From: Devosia sp. LC5
Lineage (GTDB): Bacteria; Pseudomonadota; Alphaproteobacteria; Rhizobiales; Devosiaceae
Assembly: GCF_000735585.1 (NCBI RefSeq)
Contig: NZ_JNNO01000012.1
Location: 124,001-188,000 of the forward strand
DNA length: 64,000 nt
Reading direction: 5' to 3'
Every line of letters starts with the position of its first letter. Position 1 is the stretch's first letter. The notes under the pieces were generated by a model. That model did no database searches and had not been told where the DNA came from. It saw only the letters and a list, made by a program, of their open reading frames with translations. Below, piece after piece: positions 17,917 to 27,591 of this stretch. The translations under genes were made by a program, and so were the position numbers.

Positions 17917-18057
17917 GACCAACCGGCATTCATCTGATGTTGGCCTGCAAATGGCAGTTTTCTGCGCTTCCGGTGCTCACGTACTTAAGTACGCTCCGCT
18001 CCGGTTCTCGAAAACCACCATTTCGGCTCAGCCTGAGATGAATGGCGATTGGTCCTA
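17914..18057. repeat. 144-bp near-palindromic element with TAGGACCAA ends
   Basis: The two halves are imperfect reverse complements over about 70 bases each, centred on GTACTTAAGTAC. Both ends read TAGGACCAA toward the centre, followed by CATTCATCT. It contains no gene. One end-fragment of the same element occurs at 36601-36617. The size, structure and ends suggest a miniature mobile element or a transcribed hairpin. Confidence 0.8.
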
Positions 18058-18127
18058 AGACTTGCCCCGGCGGCCCTGCCCGTCTAAACCGGGCGTCGGA
18101 AAATTTCCTCACCGGCGGACCCCCTGC

Positions 18128-19132
18128 ATGTCCCATACCCGTTTTGACGTCCTCACCATCGGCAATGCGATTGTCGATATCATCGCGCCGGTCGAGGCGG
18201 GGTTTATCGAACGCGAGGGCATGAGCGAGGGCATCATGCATCTGATCGATACCGATCGGGCCGAGGAGCTTTATGGCAAGATGCCGCTGACCCGGCAGCA
18301 GATTTCGGGCGGCAGCGCCGCCAATACCGCTGCCGGCGTTGCCTCCCTGGGCGGCCGCGCTGCCTTTGTCGGCAAAGTGGCCGATGATCCGCTGGGCGAT
18401 GTGTTTGAAAGCGACCTGGACGCCATCGGCGTGCATTATGCCACCAGCCGGCTCAAGAATGGCGCGCTGACGGCCCGCTCGATGATCTTCCTCAGTGAGG
18501 ATGGCGAGCGCACCATGAATACCTATCTGGGCGCCTGCCACCAATTGACCGAGGCCGATATCCGCCCCGACGAGATCGGCGCCGCTTCCATCACCTATAT
18601 GGAAGGCTTTTTGTGGGACCCGGTCGAGGCCAAGAAGGCCTTCGTGCTGGCCGCGCATTACGCGCACAAGAATGAGCGCGCGGCCGCCTTCACCCTGAGC
18701 GACCCGTTCTGCGTCGATCGCTACCGCGCCGAGTTCCTGGACCTGATCCGCAGTAAGACCATCGACTACGTCTTTGCCAATGTGCATGAGCTGAAATCAC
18801 TGTACCAGACCGACGATCTGGGCGAAGCGGTGCGCGAAATCGCCAAGGATGCCGAGCTTGCCGCCATCACCATGGGCGCCGATGGGGCCATGGCGGTCTA
18901 TAATGGCGAGATCACGTCGGTGCCGGCCTTCCCGGTCGGCAAGGTGGTCGACGCCACCGGCGCGGGCGACCTGTTTGCCTCGGGATTCTTGCTGGGCATG
19001 GCGCGCGGCCAGACGATGGAATCAGCGCTCAAGACCGGGTGCCTGGCGGCGTCCGAAGTGATCAGCCATATCGGCGCACGGCCGCTGGTGGAACTGACGG
19101 GGCTGGCCGAGGCGCATGGGCTGGCGGGGTAG
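18128..19132 (+). CDS. PfkB family carbohydrate/adenosine kinase
   Basis: A 334-residue ribokinase-fold kinase. It has the N-terminal GNAIVDIIAPV, the GGSAANTAAGVASLGG substrate loop and the C-terminal PfkB signature DATGAGDLFASGFLLG, whose aspartate is the catalytic base. In rhizobia this type is annotated as an adenosine kinase, which is my best guess; fructokinase or other sugar kinase activity cannot be excluded. Start at ATG 18128 (MSHTRFDVLTIG) is conserved; an in-frame extension to 18062 is not. Confidence 0.88.
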   Translation: MSHTRFDVLTIGNAIVDIIAPVEAGFIEREGMSEGIMHLIDTDRAEELYGKMPLTRQQISGGSAANTAAGVASLGGRAAFVGKVADDPLGDVFESDLDAIGVHYATSRLKNGALTARSMIFLSEDGERTMNTYLGACHQLTEADIRPDEIGAASITYMEGFLWDPVEAKKAFVLAAHYAHKNERAAAFTLSDPFCVDRYRAEFLDLIRSKTIDYVFANVHELKSLYQTDDLGEAVREIAKDAELAAITMGADGAMAVYNGEITSVPAFPVGKVVDATGAGDLFASGFLLGMARGQTMESALKTGCLAASEVISHIGARPLVELTGLAEAHGLAG

Positions 19133-19162
19133 TCCGCTACTTCTGGCACTACACATCCAACC

Positions 19163-19251
19163 ATCGTCATTGCCCGGCTTGTCCGGGCAATCCATTCTTG
19201 GGTTAGCGCTGGTTGAAGTATGGATCACCCGGACGAGCCGGGTGATGACGG
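19163..19251 (+). repeat. Bipartite palindromic repeat family A, copy 2
   Basis: Same layout as copy 1: ATTGCCCGGC..GTCCGGGCAAT, variable 25-30 bases, ATGGATCACCCGG..CCGGGTGATGACG. Lies between the PfkB kinase gene and the convergent isomerase-like gene, 30 bases past the kinase stop. Confidence 0.9.
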
Positions 19252-19308
19252 TGGGGAAGGATCGCGCGCGGTAGCCAACCTCCCTCAAGAAGCGAGGGGA
19301 AGAAAAAA

Positions 19309-20079
19309 TTACCGCCCCAGTTCTACCCGCGTCTCGTCCAGCGCTGCCGCCGTCTCGCCCGTCGGCCTGAATTCCAGGCCGACATAGCCGGCATAGCTAT
19401 TGGCGGCGAGCCAATCGAGTGTCGGAGCCAGCGGTAATTCGCCGGTGCCGGGCTGGTTGCGGCCGGGATGATCGGCGACGTGGATATGGGCGATGCGCTC
19501 GACGCGGCCGGCCAGCACGTCCTGGGGCACTTCGCCCATCACCATGGAATGGTAGAGATCGTAGAGCAGCGCGATTTCGGGACGATTGACGGCTTCCACG
19601 ATATCGAGACCTTCAGCCGTCGAGTGCAAGAAGTAGCCGGCGTGATCGACAAGCGTGTTGAGCGGCTCCAGCGCCAGCTGCACGCCCGAGCCCTTGAGCA
19701 CGTCGGCGGAGCGCGCCATGGCCTCCACCAGCGCATCATGCTGGCTCGCGCGCGATACGCCCTCGAGCAGCGGCCCGGCCTGGGCGATCATCACCCTGGT
19801 GCCCAGCCGCTGCGCCACGGCAAGGCTTTGCGCCAATCCATCGAGGAAGCGGTTGTGGTCGCTGGTGCGGGTCAATTCGGCAAAGGGTTCGGCGACGATG
19901 CCGGCCAAAGCCAGCCCGGTGGCGCCCAGCGCATCTTCAACGGCGTTGAGGTCCTTGTTGGACCAGAGCCAGAATTCCACCGCATCCATGCCCGCCGCCT
20001 TGGCCAGGTGAATGCGCTGCGCCATATCGGCCGTTTCGGGCACGAAAAGCATGTCGATACAGGCCGAATAGAGCCTCAT
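19309..20079 (-). CDS. Hydroxypyruvate isomerase-like TIM-barrel protein
   Basis: A 256-residue xylose-isomerase-like TIM barrel. Candidate metal and catalytic ligands line up with the Hyi/OtnI family: E138 in LALEPLN, D174 and H177 in [30 protein letters not shown] (about 200-215) and E236 in GLEFRP. It probably isomerises a small hydroxy-keto acid or sugar acid such as hydroxypyruvate; the exact substrate is unproven. Start ATG overlaps the pyrF stop (ATGA), so the two are one transcript. Confidence 0.85.
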   Translation of the reverse strand: MRLYSACIDMLFVPETADMAQRIHLAKAAGMDAVEFWLWSNKDLNAVEDALGATGLALAGIVAEPFAELTRTSDHNRFLDGLAQSLAVAQRLGTRVMIAQAGPLLEGVSRASQHDALVEAMARSADVLKGSGVQLALEPLNTLVDHAGYFLHSTAEGLDIVEAVNRPEIALLYDLYHSMVMGEVPQDVLAGRVERIAHIHVADHPGRNQPGTGELPLAPTLDWLAANSYAGYVGLEFRPTGETAAALDETRVELGR

Positions 20080-20774
20080 GCCAGCCGCGTACCGCTGTTC
20101 ATTTCGTTGAGAATGCCCAGTGCCGCAGCCTTCGGATCGGGCGCCGCGATGATCGGACGGCCCACCACCAGGTGGGTCGCGCCCAGGGCCAGGGCCTCGC
20201 CCGGCGCCATGACGCGCTTCTGGTCGCCCAGTGCCGTGCCGGCCGGGCGAATGCCCGGGGTGACGATGAACATCTTGTGCCCCAGAATGGTGCGCACCAT
20301 TTCGGCCTCATGGGGGGAGGTCACCACACCGCCAATGCCGGCGTCGCGCGCCTGCTGGGCCCGCAGCGCCACGAGCCCCGCCGCATCGCGGGCATAGCCG
20401 GCATCCTTGACGTCCGCATCGTCCATCGAGGTCAAAACGGTGACGCCCAGCACGCAGAGATCGGAGCCCGTGGCGGCCTTGGCAGCAGCCTGCATGGTCT
20501 TGGGATAGGCATGCACGGTCAGCATGGTGGCGCCGGTCTCGGCAATGGCGGCGACGCCCTTTTCGACCGTGTTGTCGATATCGAGCAGCTTGAGATCGAA
20601 GAAGACTTTCTTGCCGGCCTTGAGCAGGTCGCGGCCCAGCGCGTAGCCATCGGCGCCGTAAAAGCACTGATAGCCGATCTTGTAGAAATCCACGCTATCG
20701 CCCAGCAGGGAGACGATTTCCTCGGCGCGCGCGCGTGACGAAACGTCAAGGCCCACGATTAACTGGCCAGTCAT
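20076..20774 (-). CDS. pyrF: Orotidine 5'-phosphate decarboxylase
   Basis: Last step of UMP synthesis. The 232-residue TIM-barrel protein has D60, K62 and D65 in [12 protein letters not shown], the family's catalytic D-x-K-x-x-D array, and the phosphate-binding GRPI near the end. Start at 20774 is supported by GGAGG 8 bases upstream; the in-frame extension is not conserved. Transcribed ahead of the isomerase-like gene, with a 4-base overlap. Confidence 0.96.
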   Translation of the reverse strand: MTGQLIVGLDVSSRARAEEIVSLLGDSVDFYKIGYQCFYGADGYALGRDLLKAGKKVFFDLKLLDIDNTVEKGVAAIAETGATMLTVHAYPKTMQAAAKAATGSDLCVLGVTVLTSMDDADVKDAGYARDAAGLVALRAQQARDAGIGGVVTSPHEAEMVRTILGHKMFIVTPGIRPAGTALGDQKRVMAPGEALALGATHLVVGRPIIAAPDPKAAALGILNEMNSGTRLA

Positions 20775-20837
20775 GGTCTTTCCCTCCGATGTCGCTATTG
20801 GACTGGCGTTAACGCAAATCCGGCTGCGCCGCAAGTC

Positions 20838-21446
20838 TCAGTGCCGGTGCCAGCCGGCGGCAATGTCCTCGATGCGGGTCCATTCGCTATGCAATTGGCT
20901 TGCGGCAAAATCGAACACAAAGCCATTGCCGCCGCCCGGCCCGCCGGTGCGGCCCTGGTCTTCGGCGCGGCTGATGGGGCGGCCAGCAACATGGCATTTG
21001 AGCAAGGTGCCCACCGCGCCATGGCCGCAAAACACCACCGGCCCATCGCCGGACACCCCGGCCAATGCTGTCGCGACGGCGTCCACGATGCGGGCCTGGG
21101 CATCGATCGCCCGCTCCCAGCCATCGACGCTGGTTTCCGGCGCGGCAAAGAAGCGGTCGGCGGTGGCCTCGAACAGCTCGGGCGGCAGGAAGCCGGTAGC
21201 GCTGCGATCATTCTCGCCCATATCATGCTCGCAGACGATGATGCTGCCCGTGACGGCGGCGATGATCTCGGCCAGTTCGACCGCCTTGCGCTCGCTGCTG
21301 GAAAAGATTGGTGCGCCGGAGGGGATCGCGCCGCTATTGGCAAAGGCCTCGGCGCGGCGCCTGCCCTCCTCGGAGAGCCCCCAGAGCGGCACGGGCACAT
21401 CGGGGTCCATTCTGACCTGCGGATGGGTCACGTAGAGCGCCAGCAT
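20838..21446 (-). CDS. Histidine phosphatase-fold protein with THP in place of RHG
   Basis: A 202-residue protein of the histidine phosphatase fold: LWGLSEEGRRRAEAF, SSSERKAVELAEII and VVFCGHGAVGTLL (second histidine about residue 143). The usual RHG phosphohistidine motif is THP here (Y-V-T-H8-P-Q), so the nucleophilic histidine is kept but the phosphate-binding arginine is not. Function unknown. It lies 4 bases downstream of the FMN reductase gene and is followed by pyrF on the same strand. Confidence 0.8.
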   Translation of the reverse strand: MLALYVTHPQVRMDPDVPVPLWGLSEEGRRRAEAFANSGAIPSGAPIFSSSERKAVELAEIIAAVTGSIIVCEHDMGENDRSATGFLPPELFEATADRFFAAPETSVDGWERAIDAQARIVDAVATALAGVSGDGPVVFCGHGAVGTLLKCHVAGRPISRAEDQGRTGGPGGGNGFVFDFAASQLHSEWTRIEDIAAGWHRH

Positions 21447-21450
21447 GGTT

Positions 21451-21996
21451 TTAGCCCCGCGAAAAATGGGTCAGTTCTTTGACCATGCTGTCGACCTTGC
21501 GGATGATGGCGGGCTCGACCGGGGCGCCGGCCTCGTCAAAGGCTTCGCTGGCCGGTCCGATCCCCAACAGCGTCGGCACCACCAAGGCGCCCACCTTGGT
21601 CAGCGATTCGCGCAAATGGCTGAGGCCCCAGATCGTGCCATATTTGCCCGAGCTGACCCCGCCAATGCCGAATATGGCATGCTGGAACGGGCTGGGCCGC
21701 TGGCGGCTGACCCAGGCCAGCGTGTTGACCATCAGCGGGGAAGCCCCGCCATTATATTCGGGGCTGGCAATGAAGATGATGTCGTGGCTGCGCCACAGCT
21801 CGGCCAGTCGCACCGCGGCTTCGGGCACATTGTCGGGCTCCAGATCCTCATTGAAGATCGGCATGTCGAAATCGGCGAGATCGAGCGCGGTGACGGTGAC
21901 GCCGGCGGCTTCGAGCTTGCGGCCGATATGAGCCTGCAACAGGCGATTATACGATCCGGTGCGGATGGAGCCGGAAAGGGTAAGGGCGGTCGGCAT
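21451..21996 (-). CDS. NADPH-dependent FMN reductase family protein
   Basis: A 181-residue flavodoxin-fold protein. The FMN phosphate loop SGSIRTGSYNRLL (about residues 8-20) and the ASPEYNGGASPLM segment (about 77-89) are typical of NAD(P)H:FMN or quinone/chromate reductases. Substrate unknown. It is the first gene of a unit with the histidine phosphatase-like gene and probably pyrF, and is divergent from a VOC gene. Confidence 0.9.
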   Translation of the reverse strand: MPTALTLSGSIRTGSYNRLLQAHIGRKLEAAGVTVTALDLADFDMPIFNEDLEPDNVPEAAVRLAELWRSHDIIFIASPEYNGGASPLMVNTLAWVSRQRPSPFQHAIFGIGGVSSGKYGTIWGLSHLRESLTKVGALVVPTLLGIGPASEAFDEAGAPVEPAIIRKVDSMVKELTHFSRG

Positions 21997-22133
21997 GGTT
22001 GGGAGAGTTCCTGCTGCGGTGCAGTGACTGTGCCTGCGTGCCCCATATTCGGCAAGGGGCCGGGCTTGACTTCCCGCCGGCGCGCCATTTAACTTAAGCG
22101 AATGCCTTAGTAATTGCGCAAGGGAGAAGCATC

Positions 22134-22538
22134 ATGGCCACCAATATCTTCATCAACCTGCCCGTCGCCGATCTGGAGGCGTCCAAGACGTTTTTCGGCA
22201 AGCTGGGTTTCAGCTTCAATCCGCAATTCACCGACGAGACGGCGGCGGCCATGGTGATCGACGAGAACATTTTCTCCATGTTGCTGACCCATGAAAAGTT
22301 CAAGCAATTCACGCCCAAGGCGATTGTTGACGCCAAGACGTCAAGCGAAGTGCTGATCGCCATTTCCCGCGACAGCCGCGAGGCGGTGGGCGAATTGTTC
22401 GACAAGGCGATAGCGGCCGGCGGCACCGAAGTGCGCCCGGGCGATGATTACGGCTTCATGGTCAGCAAGGCTTTTGCCGATCTCGATGGCCATATCTGGG
22501 AAGTGATGTGGATGGACCCGAACTATGTGCAGGGGTGA
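22134..22538 (+). CDS. VOC family protein (glyoxalase-like)
   Basis: A 134-residue VOC-fold protein: FINLPVADLEASKTFFGKLGF at the N-terminus (two short motifs joined), DYGFMVSKAFADLDGHIWEVMWMDP at the C-terminus with a probable metal-binding glutamate in HIWEV. This subtype is often annotated as a glyoxalase/extradiol-like protein of unknown substrate. A GGGAGAAG ribosome site precedes the ATG. Confidence 0.87.
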   Translation: MATNIFINLPVADLEASKTFFGKLGFSFNPQFTDETAAAMVIDENIFSMLLTHEKFKQFTPKAIVDAKTSSEVLIAISRDSREAVGELFDKAIAAGGTEVRPGDDYGFMVSKAFADLDGHIWEVMWMDPNYVQG

Positions 22539-22614
22539 GGCTCGATGGCGCAGCGCTTTCACGCTCTGGTGAGGGCGGAAGTGGACTTCGTCACTTGCGC
22601 CGTGCTCTTCATTC

Positions 22615-22701
22615 ATCGTCATCACCCGACTTGTTCGGGTGATCCATATCTCCGCGGGCGCTGCGGTGATGGATTGCCCGGACAAGCCGGGCAATGACGA
22701 T
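22615..22701 (-). repeat. Bipartite palindromic repeat family A, copy 3 (inverted)
   Basis: Same two palindromes as the other copies but in the opposite order (GTCATCACCCGAC first, GCCGGGCAATGACGAT last), so this copy is inverted. It is followed at 22703-22712 by a run of 10 G. Lies between the convergent VOC and dnaJ genes. Confidence 0.88.
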
Positions 22702-22737
22702 TGGGGGGGGGGTGGCTTGGAAGGCCGCTCCGCCCGC

Positions 22738-23877
22738 CTAAGCCTCGAACATCTTCTTGAGCTTGTCGAAGAAGCCGCCAGAGGTCGGGCTGTTCTCTTC
22801 GGTCTCGAGCCGGGCGAATTCCTCAAGCAGTTCGCGCTGCTTGCGGCTCAGCGCCTGCGGGGTTTCGATATCGAGCTGCACATAAAGATCGCCGACATCC
22901 TTGCTGCGGAGCACGGGCATGCCCTTGCCCTTGAGGCGGACGCGCTGGCCAGGCTGGGTGCCGGCGGCGACCTTGACCTTGGCGCGGGTGGCGTCGAGCG
23001 TGGGCACTTCGAATTCCCCGCCCAGGGCCGCCGTGGTCATGGCGATGGGGATGCGGGCATAAAGATCGGCCCCGTCGCGCTGGAACAGGTCGTGCGGGCG
23101 GATCGAGATGAAAATATAAAGATCGCCCGGCGGGCCACCGCGCAGGCCCGCTTCGCCCTCATTGGCAAGGCGGATGCGGGTGCCGTCCTCGATGCCCTTG
23201 GGGATATCGACCGAGAGCTTGCGATTTTCCTGGCGCCGGCCCTGGCCACCGCAATCGGTGCAGGGCTGGTCCATCATCTGCCCGCGCCCCTGGCAGACCG
23301 GGCAGGTCCGCTCGATGGTGAAAAAGCCCTGGGCAGCGCGCACCTTGCCATGGCCGTTGCACTGCCGGCAGGTATGGGTGCCGGTGCCCGGCTTGGCGCC
23401 CGAGCCATCGCAGGTGGCGCAACCGACCAAAGTGGGAACGTCGATTTCGACGGTGCGGCCGGCAAAGCTCTCTTCCAGGCTGATTTCAAGATTGTAGCGC
23501 AGATCGGCACCGCGCAGCTTGGCGGCGCCACCACCGCCTCCGCCACGGCGGCCGCCGCCCATGAAGTCGCCAAAGATGTCTTCAAAGATATCGGACATGG
23601 AGGAGTTGAAATCACTGCCGAAACCGGCTCCGGGACCACGCCCGCCGCCATTCTCGAACGCGGCATGGCCGAACCGGTCATAGGCGGCGCGCTTCTGGCC
23701 GTCCTTGAGCGTGTCATAGGCCTCGTTGATTTCCTTGAACTTGGCCTCGGCCTCGGCATTGCCGGGATTGCGATCGGGGTGATGCTGCATGGCGAGCTTG
23801 CGATAGGCACTTTTCAGCGCTGCATCGTCGGCGCCCTTGGCCACGCCAAGCACCTCATAGAAATCCCGTTTGGCCAA
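22738..23877 (-). CDS. dnaJ: Molecular chaperone DnaJ
   Basis: Type I Hsp40 co-chaperone that stimulates DnaK. The 379-residue protein has the J domain with HPD in [11 protein letters not shown] (about residues 31-41), a Gly/Phe region, four zinc-binding CxxCxGxG repeats ([32 protein letters not shown]) and the two C-terminal peptide-binding domains. It is on the same strand as dnaK but is separated from it by a hydrolase-fold gene, unlike the usual adjacent dnaK-dnaJ. Confidence 0.97.
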   Translation of the reverse strand: MAKRDFYEVLGVAKGADDAALKSAYRKLAMQHHPDRNPGNAEAEAKFKEINEAYDTLKDGQKRAAYDRFGHAAFENGGGRGPGAGFGSDFNSSMSDIFEDIFGDFMGGGRRGGGGGGAAKLRGADLRYNLEISLEESFAGRTVEIDVPTLVGCATCDGSGAKPGTGTHTCRQCNGHGKVRAAQGFFTIERTCPVCQGRGQMMDQPCTDCGGQGRRQENRKLSVDIPKGIEDGTRIRLANEGEAGLRGGPPGDLYIFISIRPHDLFQRDGADLYARIPIAMTTAALGGEFEVPTLDATRAKVKVAAGTQPGQRVRLKGKGMPVLRSKDVGDLYVQLDIETPQALSRKQRELLEEFARLETEENSPTSGGFFDKLKKMFEA

Positions 23878-24069
23878 GAAACAACTCCGAATGCATTTTG
23901 GGGGCGCATACGCCCCTGATCAAACCAGCCCCACGTCTCGCCCTAGATGGCAATCGACCCCGCTCCCCGCAAGGGGCTGGGGCCGGTTAACGGGCAAAAC
24001 CATCGCCGCCGCTCTTAGCAAGGCACGGCGGGCGGTTCAACATTGCTGATTCGGCAGATGTTCAGGCGA

Positions 24070-25137
24070 TCACCCGCGCCGGTCGGACATGAAGGCCTTG
24101 CTCAGCGCATCGGCGGCGTCGCCTTGGGCAAACAGCGCCTTGGTGACCAGGACGCCCAGCCCGAAAAAGCCCTGCGTGACACCGTCATAGACCCAGCAAT
24201 TGACCGGCACATGGGCCGCTTCCAGCGCTTCGGCCAGGGCCTCGCCTTCCGAGCGCAGCGGATCGATCCCGGCGAGCACGATGGTGGCCGGGGCTACGCC
24301 GCGCCAGTCGTCGCGGGCGACCAGGTCAATGCGGTGGTCTTTGATGGTCTGGGCATCCTCGAACAGATGGCGGAAGCGCCAGCGCATGGCGGCCAGCCCG
24401 ATCGGGCGGACCCGGAGCGTCGCGCCATAGGAGGCGGTGGTAAGATCGCTGCCGGCAATGGGGTGGATCAGCAATTGATGCAGCGGCTGGGTGACGCGTT
24501 CCGCGCGGGCGCGCAGCGCCACATTGGCGGCGAGGTTTGCTCCCGCATCTTCCCCGGCTATGGCCAGCCGGCGCGGATCCCCACCCAGCTCGCGGGCCTT
24601 GCCAATCAGCCAGCGCCAGGACGCCCAGGCATCGTCATGGGCGGCCGGGAATTTGTGCTCGGGGGCGAGGCGATAGGCGACCGAGACCACGATGGCGCCG
24701 GTACGCCGCGCCAAGGCACGGGCCGAGGCGTCGTGGGTATCCAGATCGCCGGTGACAAAACCGCCACCATGGAAATAGAGAATCATTGGATTGAGCCGGC
24801 TGAGCAGGCCCAGCGGCCGGTAGAGCCGCGCGGGCAGGCTGATATCCTCTGACGTCTCGATAGCGATGTCCTCGGCGGTCACGCCATCATCGGGAGCCTC
24901 GCGGGTCTGTAGCGCCAAAATGCCGGCGATCGCATCGGCGGCCTTGGGCTGGCGTCTTGCCGAGGCGGGTGTCGCCTGTTCCAGCGGCCGCGCGCCAAGC
25001 TCGGCCAGGGCGTCGAGCACATGCTTCATATCGGTATCGAGCCGGCTCATCGGATCGCCGCCGATCAATTCGGCAATGCGCCCGATAGTATCGGCCTGAT
25101 GGGCCGGCTCAGGAATGTTCGCGCTGGAATCGCTCAT
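24070..25137 (-). CDS. Alpha/beta-hydrolase (HSL-like) protein with degenerate catalytic triad
   Basis: A 355-residue protein with the hormone-sensitive-lipase fold signature. The oxyanion motif HGGG is intact at 123-126 and AYRLAPEHKFPAAHDDA (155-171) is typical. The nucleophile elbow, normally GDSAG, reads GEDAG (195-199) with D197 at the serine position. The usual catalytic histidine in (M)IHGF is Q322 in GVTQGF. The triad acid D292 is kept. Two of three triad residues are therefore missing and esterase activity is unlikely. It sits between dnaK and dnaJ on the same strand. It may be a binding or regulatory pseudoenzyme. Confidence 0.85.
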   Translation of the reverse strand: MSDSSANIPEPAHQADTIGRIAELIGGDPMSRLDTDMKHVLDALAELGARPLEQATPASARRQPKAADAIAGILALQTREAPDDGVTAEDIAIETSEDISLPARLYRPLGLLSRLNPMILYFHGGGFVTGDLDTHDASARALARRTGAIVVSVAYRLAPEHKFPAAHDDAWASWRWLIGKARELGGDPRRLAIAGEDAGANLAANVALRARAERVTQPLHQLLIHPIAGSDLTTASYGATLRVRPIGLAAMRWRFRHLFEDAQTIKDHRIDLVARDDWRGVAPATIVLAGIDPLRSEGEALAEALEAAHVPVNCWVYDGVTQGFFGLGVLVTKALFAQGDAADALSKAFMSDRRG

Positions 25138-25222
25138 CGAGCCACCTCGTTTTTAACTGGCTCTGTTTGATCCCCCCATTCGGCCGGGATTTAGGCCCAA
25201 TCGTGCTGTTTTTGCGGCGGAT

Positions 25223-25236
25223 GATTCACGTGAAAC
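25223..25236 (+). promoter_or_regulatory. parS-like site 3 (exact), intergenic
   Basis: GATTCACGTGAAAC between the hydrolase-fold gene and the dnaK terminator. The only exact copy in this window that lies wholly outside genes and touches no stop codon. Confidence 0.62.
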
Positions 25237-25284
25237 GGAATCACACCACAACCACCGGCCAGCACCAGATTCATCGGGGCAAAC

Positions 25285-25316
25285 AAAAAAGGGCCCGGCT
25301 TGCGCCGGACCCTTTC
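25285..25316 (-). terminator. Rho-independent terminator after dnaK
   Basis: On the minus strand AAAGGGTCCGGC pairs with GCCGGGCCCTTT around a 4-base loop, followed by a run of six T. It should separate dnaK transcription from the downstream hydrolase-fold and dnaJ genes, at least in part. Confidence 0.85.
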
Positions 25317-25334
25317 ATATTCTTGGCTTGAGAC

Positions 25335-27248
25335 TTAAGCCGATTTCTTGTCGTCGTCGTCCTTGACCTCTTCGAAGTCGGCGTCGACGACATCGTCTTC
25401 GTCCTCATCGGCGGTGCCATTGGCCTTGGCTTCGGCTTCCGCCTGGCTGGCCTTGTACATGGCTTCGCCCAGCTTCATGGAGGCTTCGGCAAGCGCGGCG
25501 GTCTTTTCCTTGATCGCCTCGCCATCCTCGCCTTCGATCACGCCCTTGAGGTCGGCGATGGCGGCTTCGATGGCAGTCTTGTCCTCGGCCGAAACCTTGT
25601 CGCCATATTCCTTGAGCGACTTTTCGGTCGAGTGGATCAGGCTTTCGCCCTGGTTCCTGGCTTCCACGGCTTCGCGCTTGGCCTTGTCGGCCTCGGCGTT
25701 CTGCTCGGCTTCCTTGACCATCTTTTCGATATCGGCGTCAGACAGACCACCCGAGGCCTGGATGCGGATCTGCTGCTCCTTGCCGGTGCCCTTGTCCTTG
25801 GCCGAAACCTGCACGATGCCATTGGCATCGATGTCGAAGGTCACTTCGATCTGCGGCACGCCGCGCGGTGCGGGCGGAATGCCGGTGAGGTCGAAATTGC
25901 CCAAGAGCTTGTTGTTGGCGGCCATTTCGCGTTCGCCCTGGAACACGCGGATGGTCACGGCGCTCTGGCTGTCCTCGGCGGTCGAGAAGGTCTGGCTCTT
26001 CTTGGTCGGGATGGTGGTGTTGCGATCGATCAGGCGGGTGAACACGCCACCCAGCGTTTCGATGCCGAGCGACAGCGGGGTCACGTCGAGCAGCAGCACG
26101 TCCTTGACGTCGCCCTGCAGCACGCCGGCCTGAATGGCCGCGCCGAGTGCAACGACTTCGTCCGGATTGACGCCCTTGTGCGGCTCTTTACCAAAGAGCT
26201 GCTTGACCACTTCCTGCACCTTGGGCATGCGGCTCATGCCGCCGACCAGCACGACTTCGTCGATCTGGGCTGCGGTGAGGCCGGCATCCTTGAGCGCCTG
26301 CTTGCAGGGCTCGACGGTTTTCTGGATCAGGTCATCGACCAGCGATTCGAATTTCGAACGGCTCAGCTTGAGCGTCAGATGCTTGGGGCCCGAAGCGTCT
26401 GCCGTGATGAAGGGCAGGTTGATTTCGGTCTGGGTCGAGCTGGAGAGTTCGATCTTGGCCTTTTCGGCAGCTTCCTTGAGGCGCTGCAGGGCCAGCTTGT
26501 CATTGCGCAGGTCGATGCCCTGCTCTTTCTTGAACTCGTCGGCAAAATAATCGACCAGGCGCATGTCGAAGTCTTCGCCACCGAGGAAAGTGTCGCCATT
26601 GGTCGACTTCACTTCGAACACGCCATCGCCGATTTCCAGCACGGAAACGTCGAACGTGCCGCCGCCAAGGTCATAGACGGCGATCGTGCCGGCGGCCTTC
26701 TTGTCGAGGCCATAGGCGAGCGCGGCAGCGGTCGGCTCGTTGATGATGCGCAGCACTTCAAGCCCGGCAATGCGGCCGGCATCCTTGGTGGCCTGGCGCT
26801 GGCTGTCGTTGAAGTAAGCGGGAACCGTGATCACGGCCTGCGTGACGTTTTCGCCGAGATACGACTCGGCGGTTTCCTTCATCTTCTGCAGGATCATGGC
26901 CGAAACCTGCGAGGGCGAATACTTTTCGCCCGAGGCTTCCACCCATGCATCGCCATTGTCCGCCTTGACGATCTTGAAGGGGACCAGATTCTTGTCCTTG
27001 GCCACGACGCCATCGTCAAAGCGGCGCCCGATCAGGCGCTTGACGGCAAACAGCGTGCCTTCGGGATTGGTGACCGCCTGGCGCTTGGCCGGCTGGCCCA
27101 CGAGACGCTCGCCATCCTTGGAAAAGGCGACCATCGAGGGGGTGGTGCGCGCCCCTTCCGCGTTTTCGATGACCTTGGGATTGGCGCCGTCCATTACTGC
27201 AACGCAGCTATTGGTGGTGCCCAGATCGATACCGATGACTTTAGCCAT
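25335..27248 (-). CDS. dnaK: Molecular chaperone DnaK (Hsp70)
   Basis: ATP-dependent chaperone. The 637-residue protein starts [20 protein letters not shown], has [14 protein letters not shown] and [11 protein letters not shown] in the nucleotide-binding domain, the substrate domain after about residue 390 ([14 protein letters not shown]) and an acidic C-terminal tail rich in D and E. It has its own promoter resembling RpoH sites, a leader of more than 100 bases, and a strong terminator downstream. Confidence 0.98.
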   Translation of the reverse strand: MAKVIGIDLGTTNSCVAVMDGANPKVIENAEGARTTPSMVAFSKDGERLVGQPAKRQAVTNPEGTLFAVKRLIGRRFDDGVVAKDKNLVPFKIVKADNGDAWVEASGEKYSPSQVSAMILQKMKETAESYLGENVTQAVITVPAYFNDSQRQATKDAGRIAGLEVLRIINEPTAAALAYGLDKKAAGTIAVYDLGGGTFDVSVLEIGDGVFEVKSTNGDTFLGGEDFDMRLVDYFADEFKKEQGIDLRNDKLALQRLKEAAEKAKIELSSSTQTEINLPFITADASGPKHLTLKLSRSKFESLVDDLIQKTVEPCKQALKDAGLTAAQIDEVVLVGGMSRMPKVQEVVKQLFGKEPHKGVNPDEVVALGAAIQAGVLQGDVKDVLLLDVTPLSLGIETLGGVFTRLIDRNTTIPTKKSQTFSTAEDSQSAVTIRVFQGEREMAANNKLLGNFDLTGIPPAPRGVPQIEVTFDIDANGIVQVSAKDKGTGKEQQIRIQASGGLSDADIEKMVKEAEQNAEADKAKREAVEARNQGESLIHSTEKSLKEYGDKVSAEDKTAIEAAIADLKGVIEGEDGEAIKEKTAALAEASMKLGEAMYKASQAEAEAKANGTADEDEDDVVDADFEEVKDDDDKKSA

Positions 27249-27591
27249 TTACTCTAGCCTCTCTTTCAGCAAACCCATTGTGGAGCCCTCCTTGCGAAGC
27301 AGCCCCATGGCCGCGCAGGCCGGGTTCCTTGCAACTGGAATGTGCCCATTGCTGGGCCTTGGGCGTATATAGGGGGGTGAGCATGGCGCTTCAAGCGCGC
27401 AGAGCCCGGATTTGCCTTGGGTTTGATTCATTCTTGCCGTCTTGGCTCACGCCGGCTTGTACCAGCCAGGCATGAGCAACCGAGCCAATTAATCGCTCAG
27501 CCCATATTCGTCCAGTGCGCAGTTGGGCCCTCTTGCCCAAAGTGCCCGGCCCAAGGCACTCTGATGCCAGTTCATTTGAGGAGTTTGCACC
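27249..27591. other. 343-base divergent control region, dnaK / pncA
   Basis: No gene is seen. It holds the dnaK leader and a heat-shock-type promoter reading left (27366-27396). The right half must hold the pncA promoter; no clear -35/-10 pair stands out, but GAGGAG lies ahead of the pncA ATG. Confidence 0.6.
27366..27396 (-). promoter_or_regulatory. RpoH-type heat-shock promoter of dnaK
   Basis: On the minus strand CTTGAA is followed after 13 bases by CCCCCTATATA, close to the sigma-32 pattern CTTGAA-N13-CCCCATNTA. It lies about 120-150 bases upstream of the dnaK ATG. No CIRCE (HrcA) inverted repeat was seen here. Confidence 0.55.

Noticed and set aside
22703..22712. Run of 10 G as a phase-variable tract
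   Set aside because: It lies downstream of two convergent genes and controls no start or frame that I can see.
25632..27257. 541-codon open frame on the plus strand opposite dnaK
   Set aside because: It is the antisense shadow of dnaK in GC-rich DNA; the translation is rich in A, G, D and H with no family match, and dnaK is certain.
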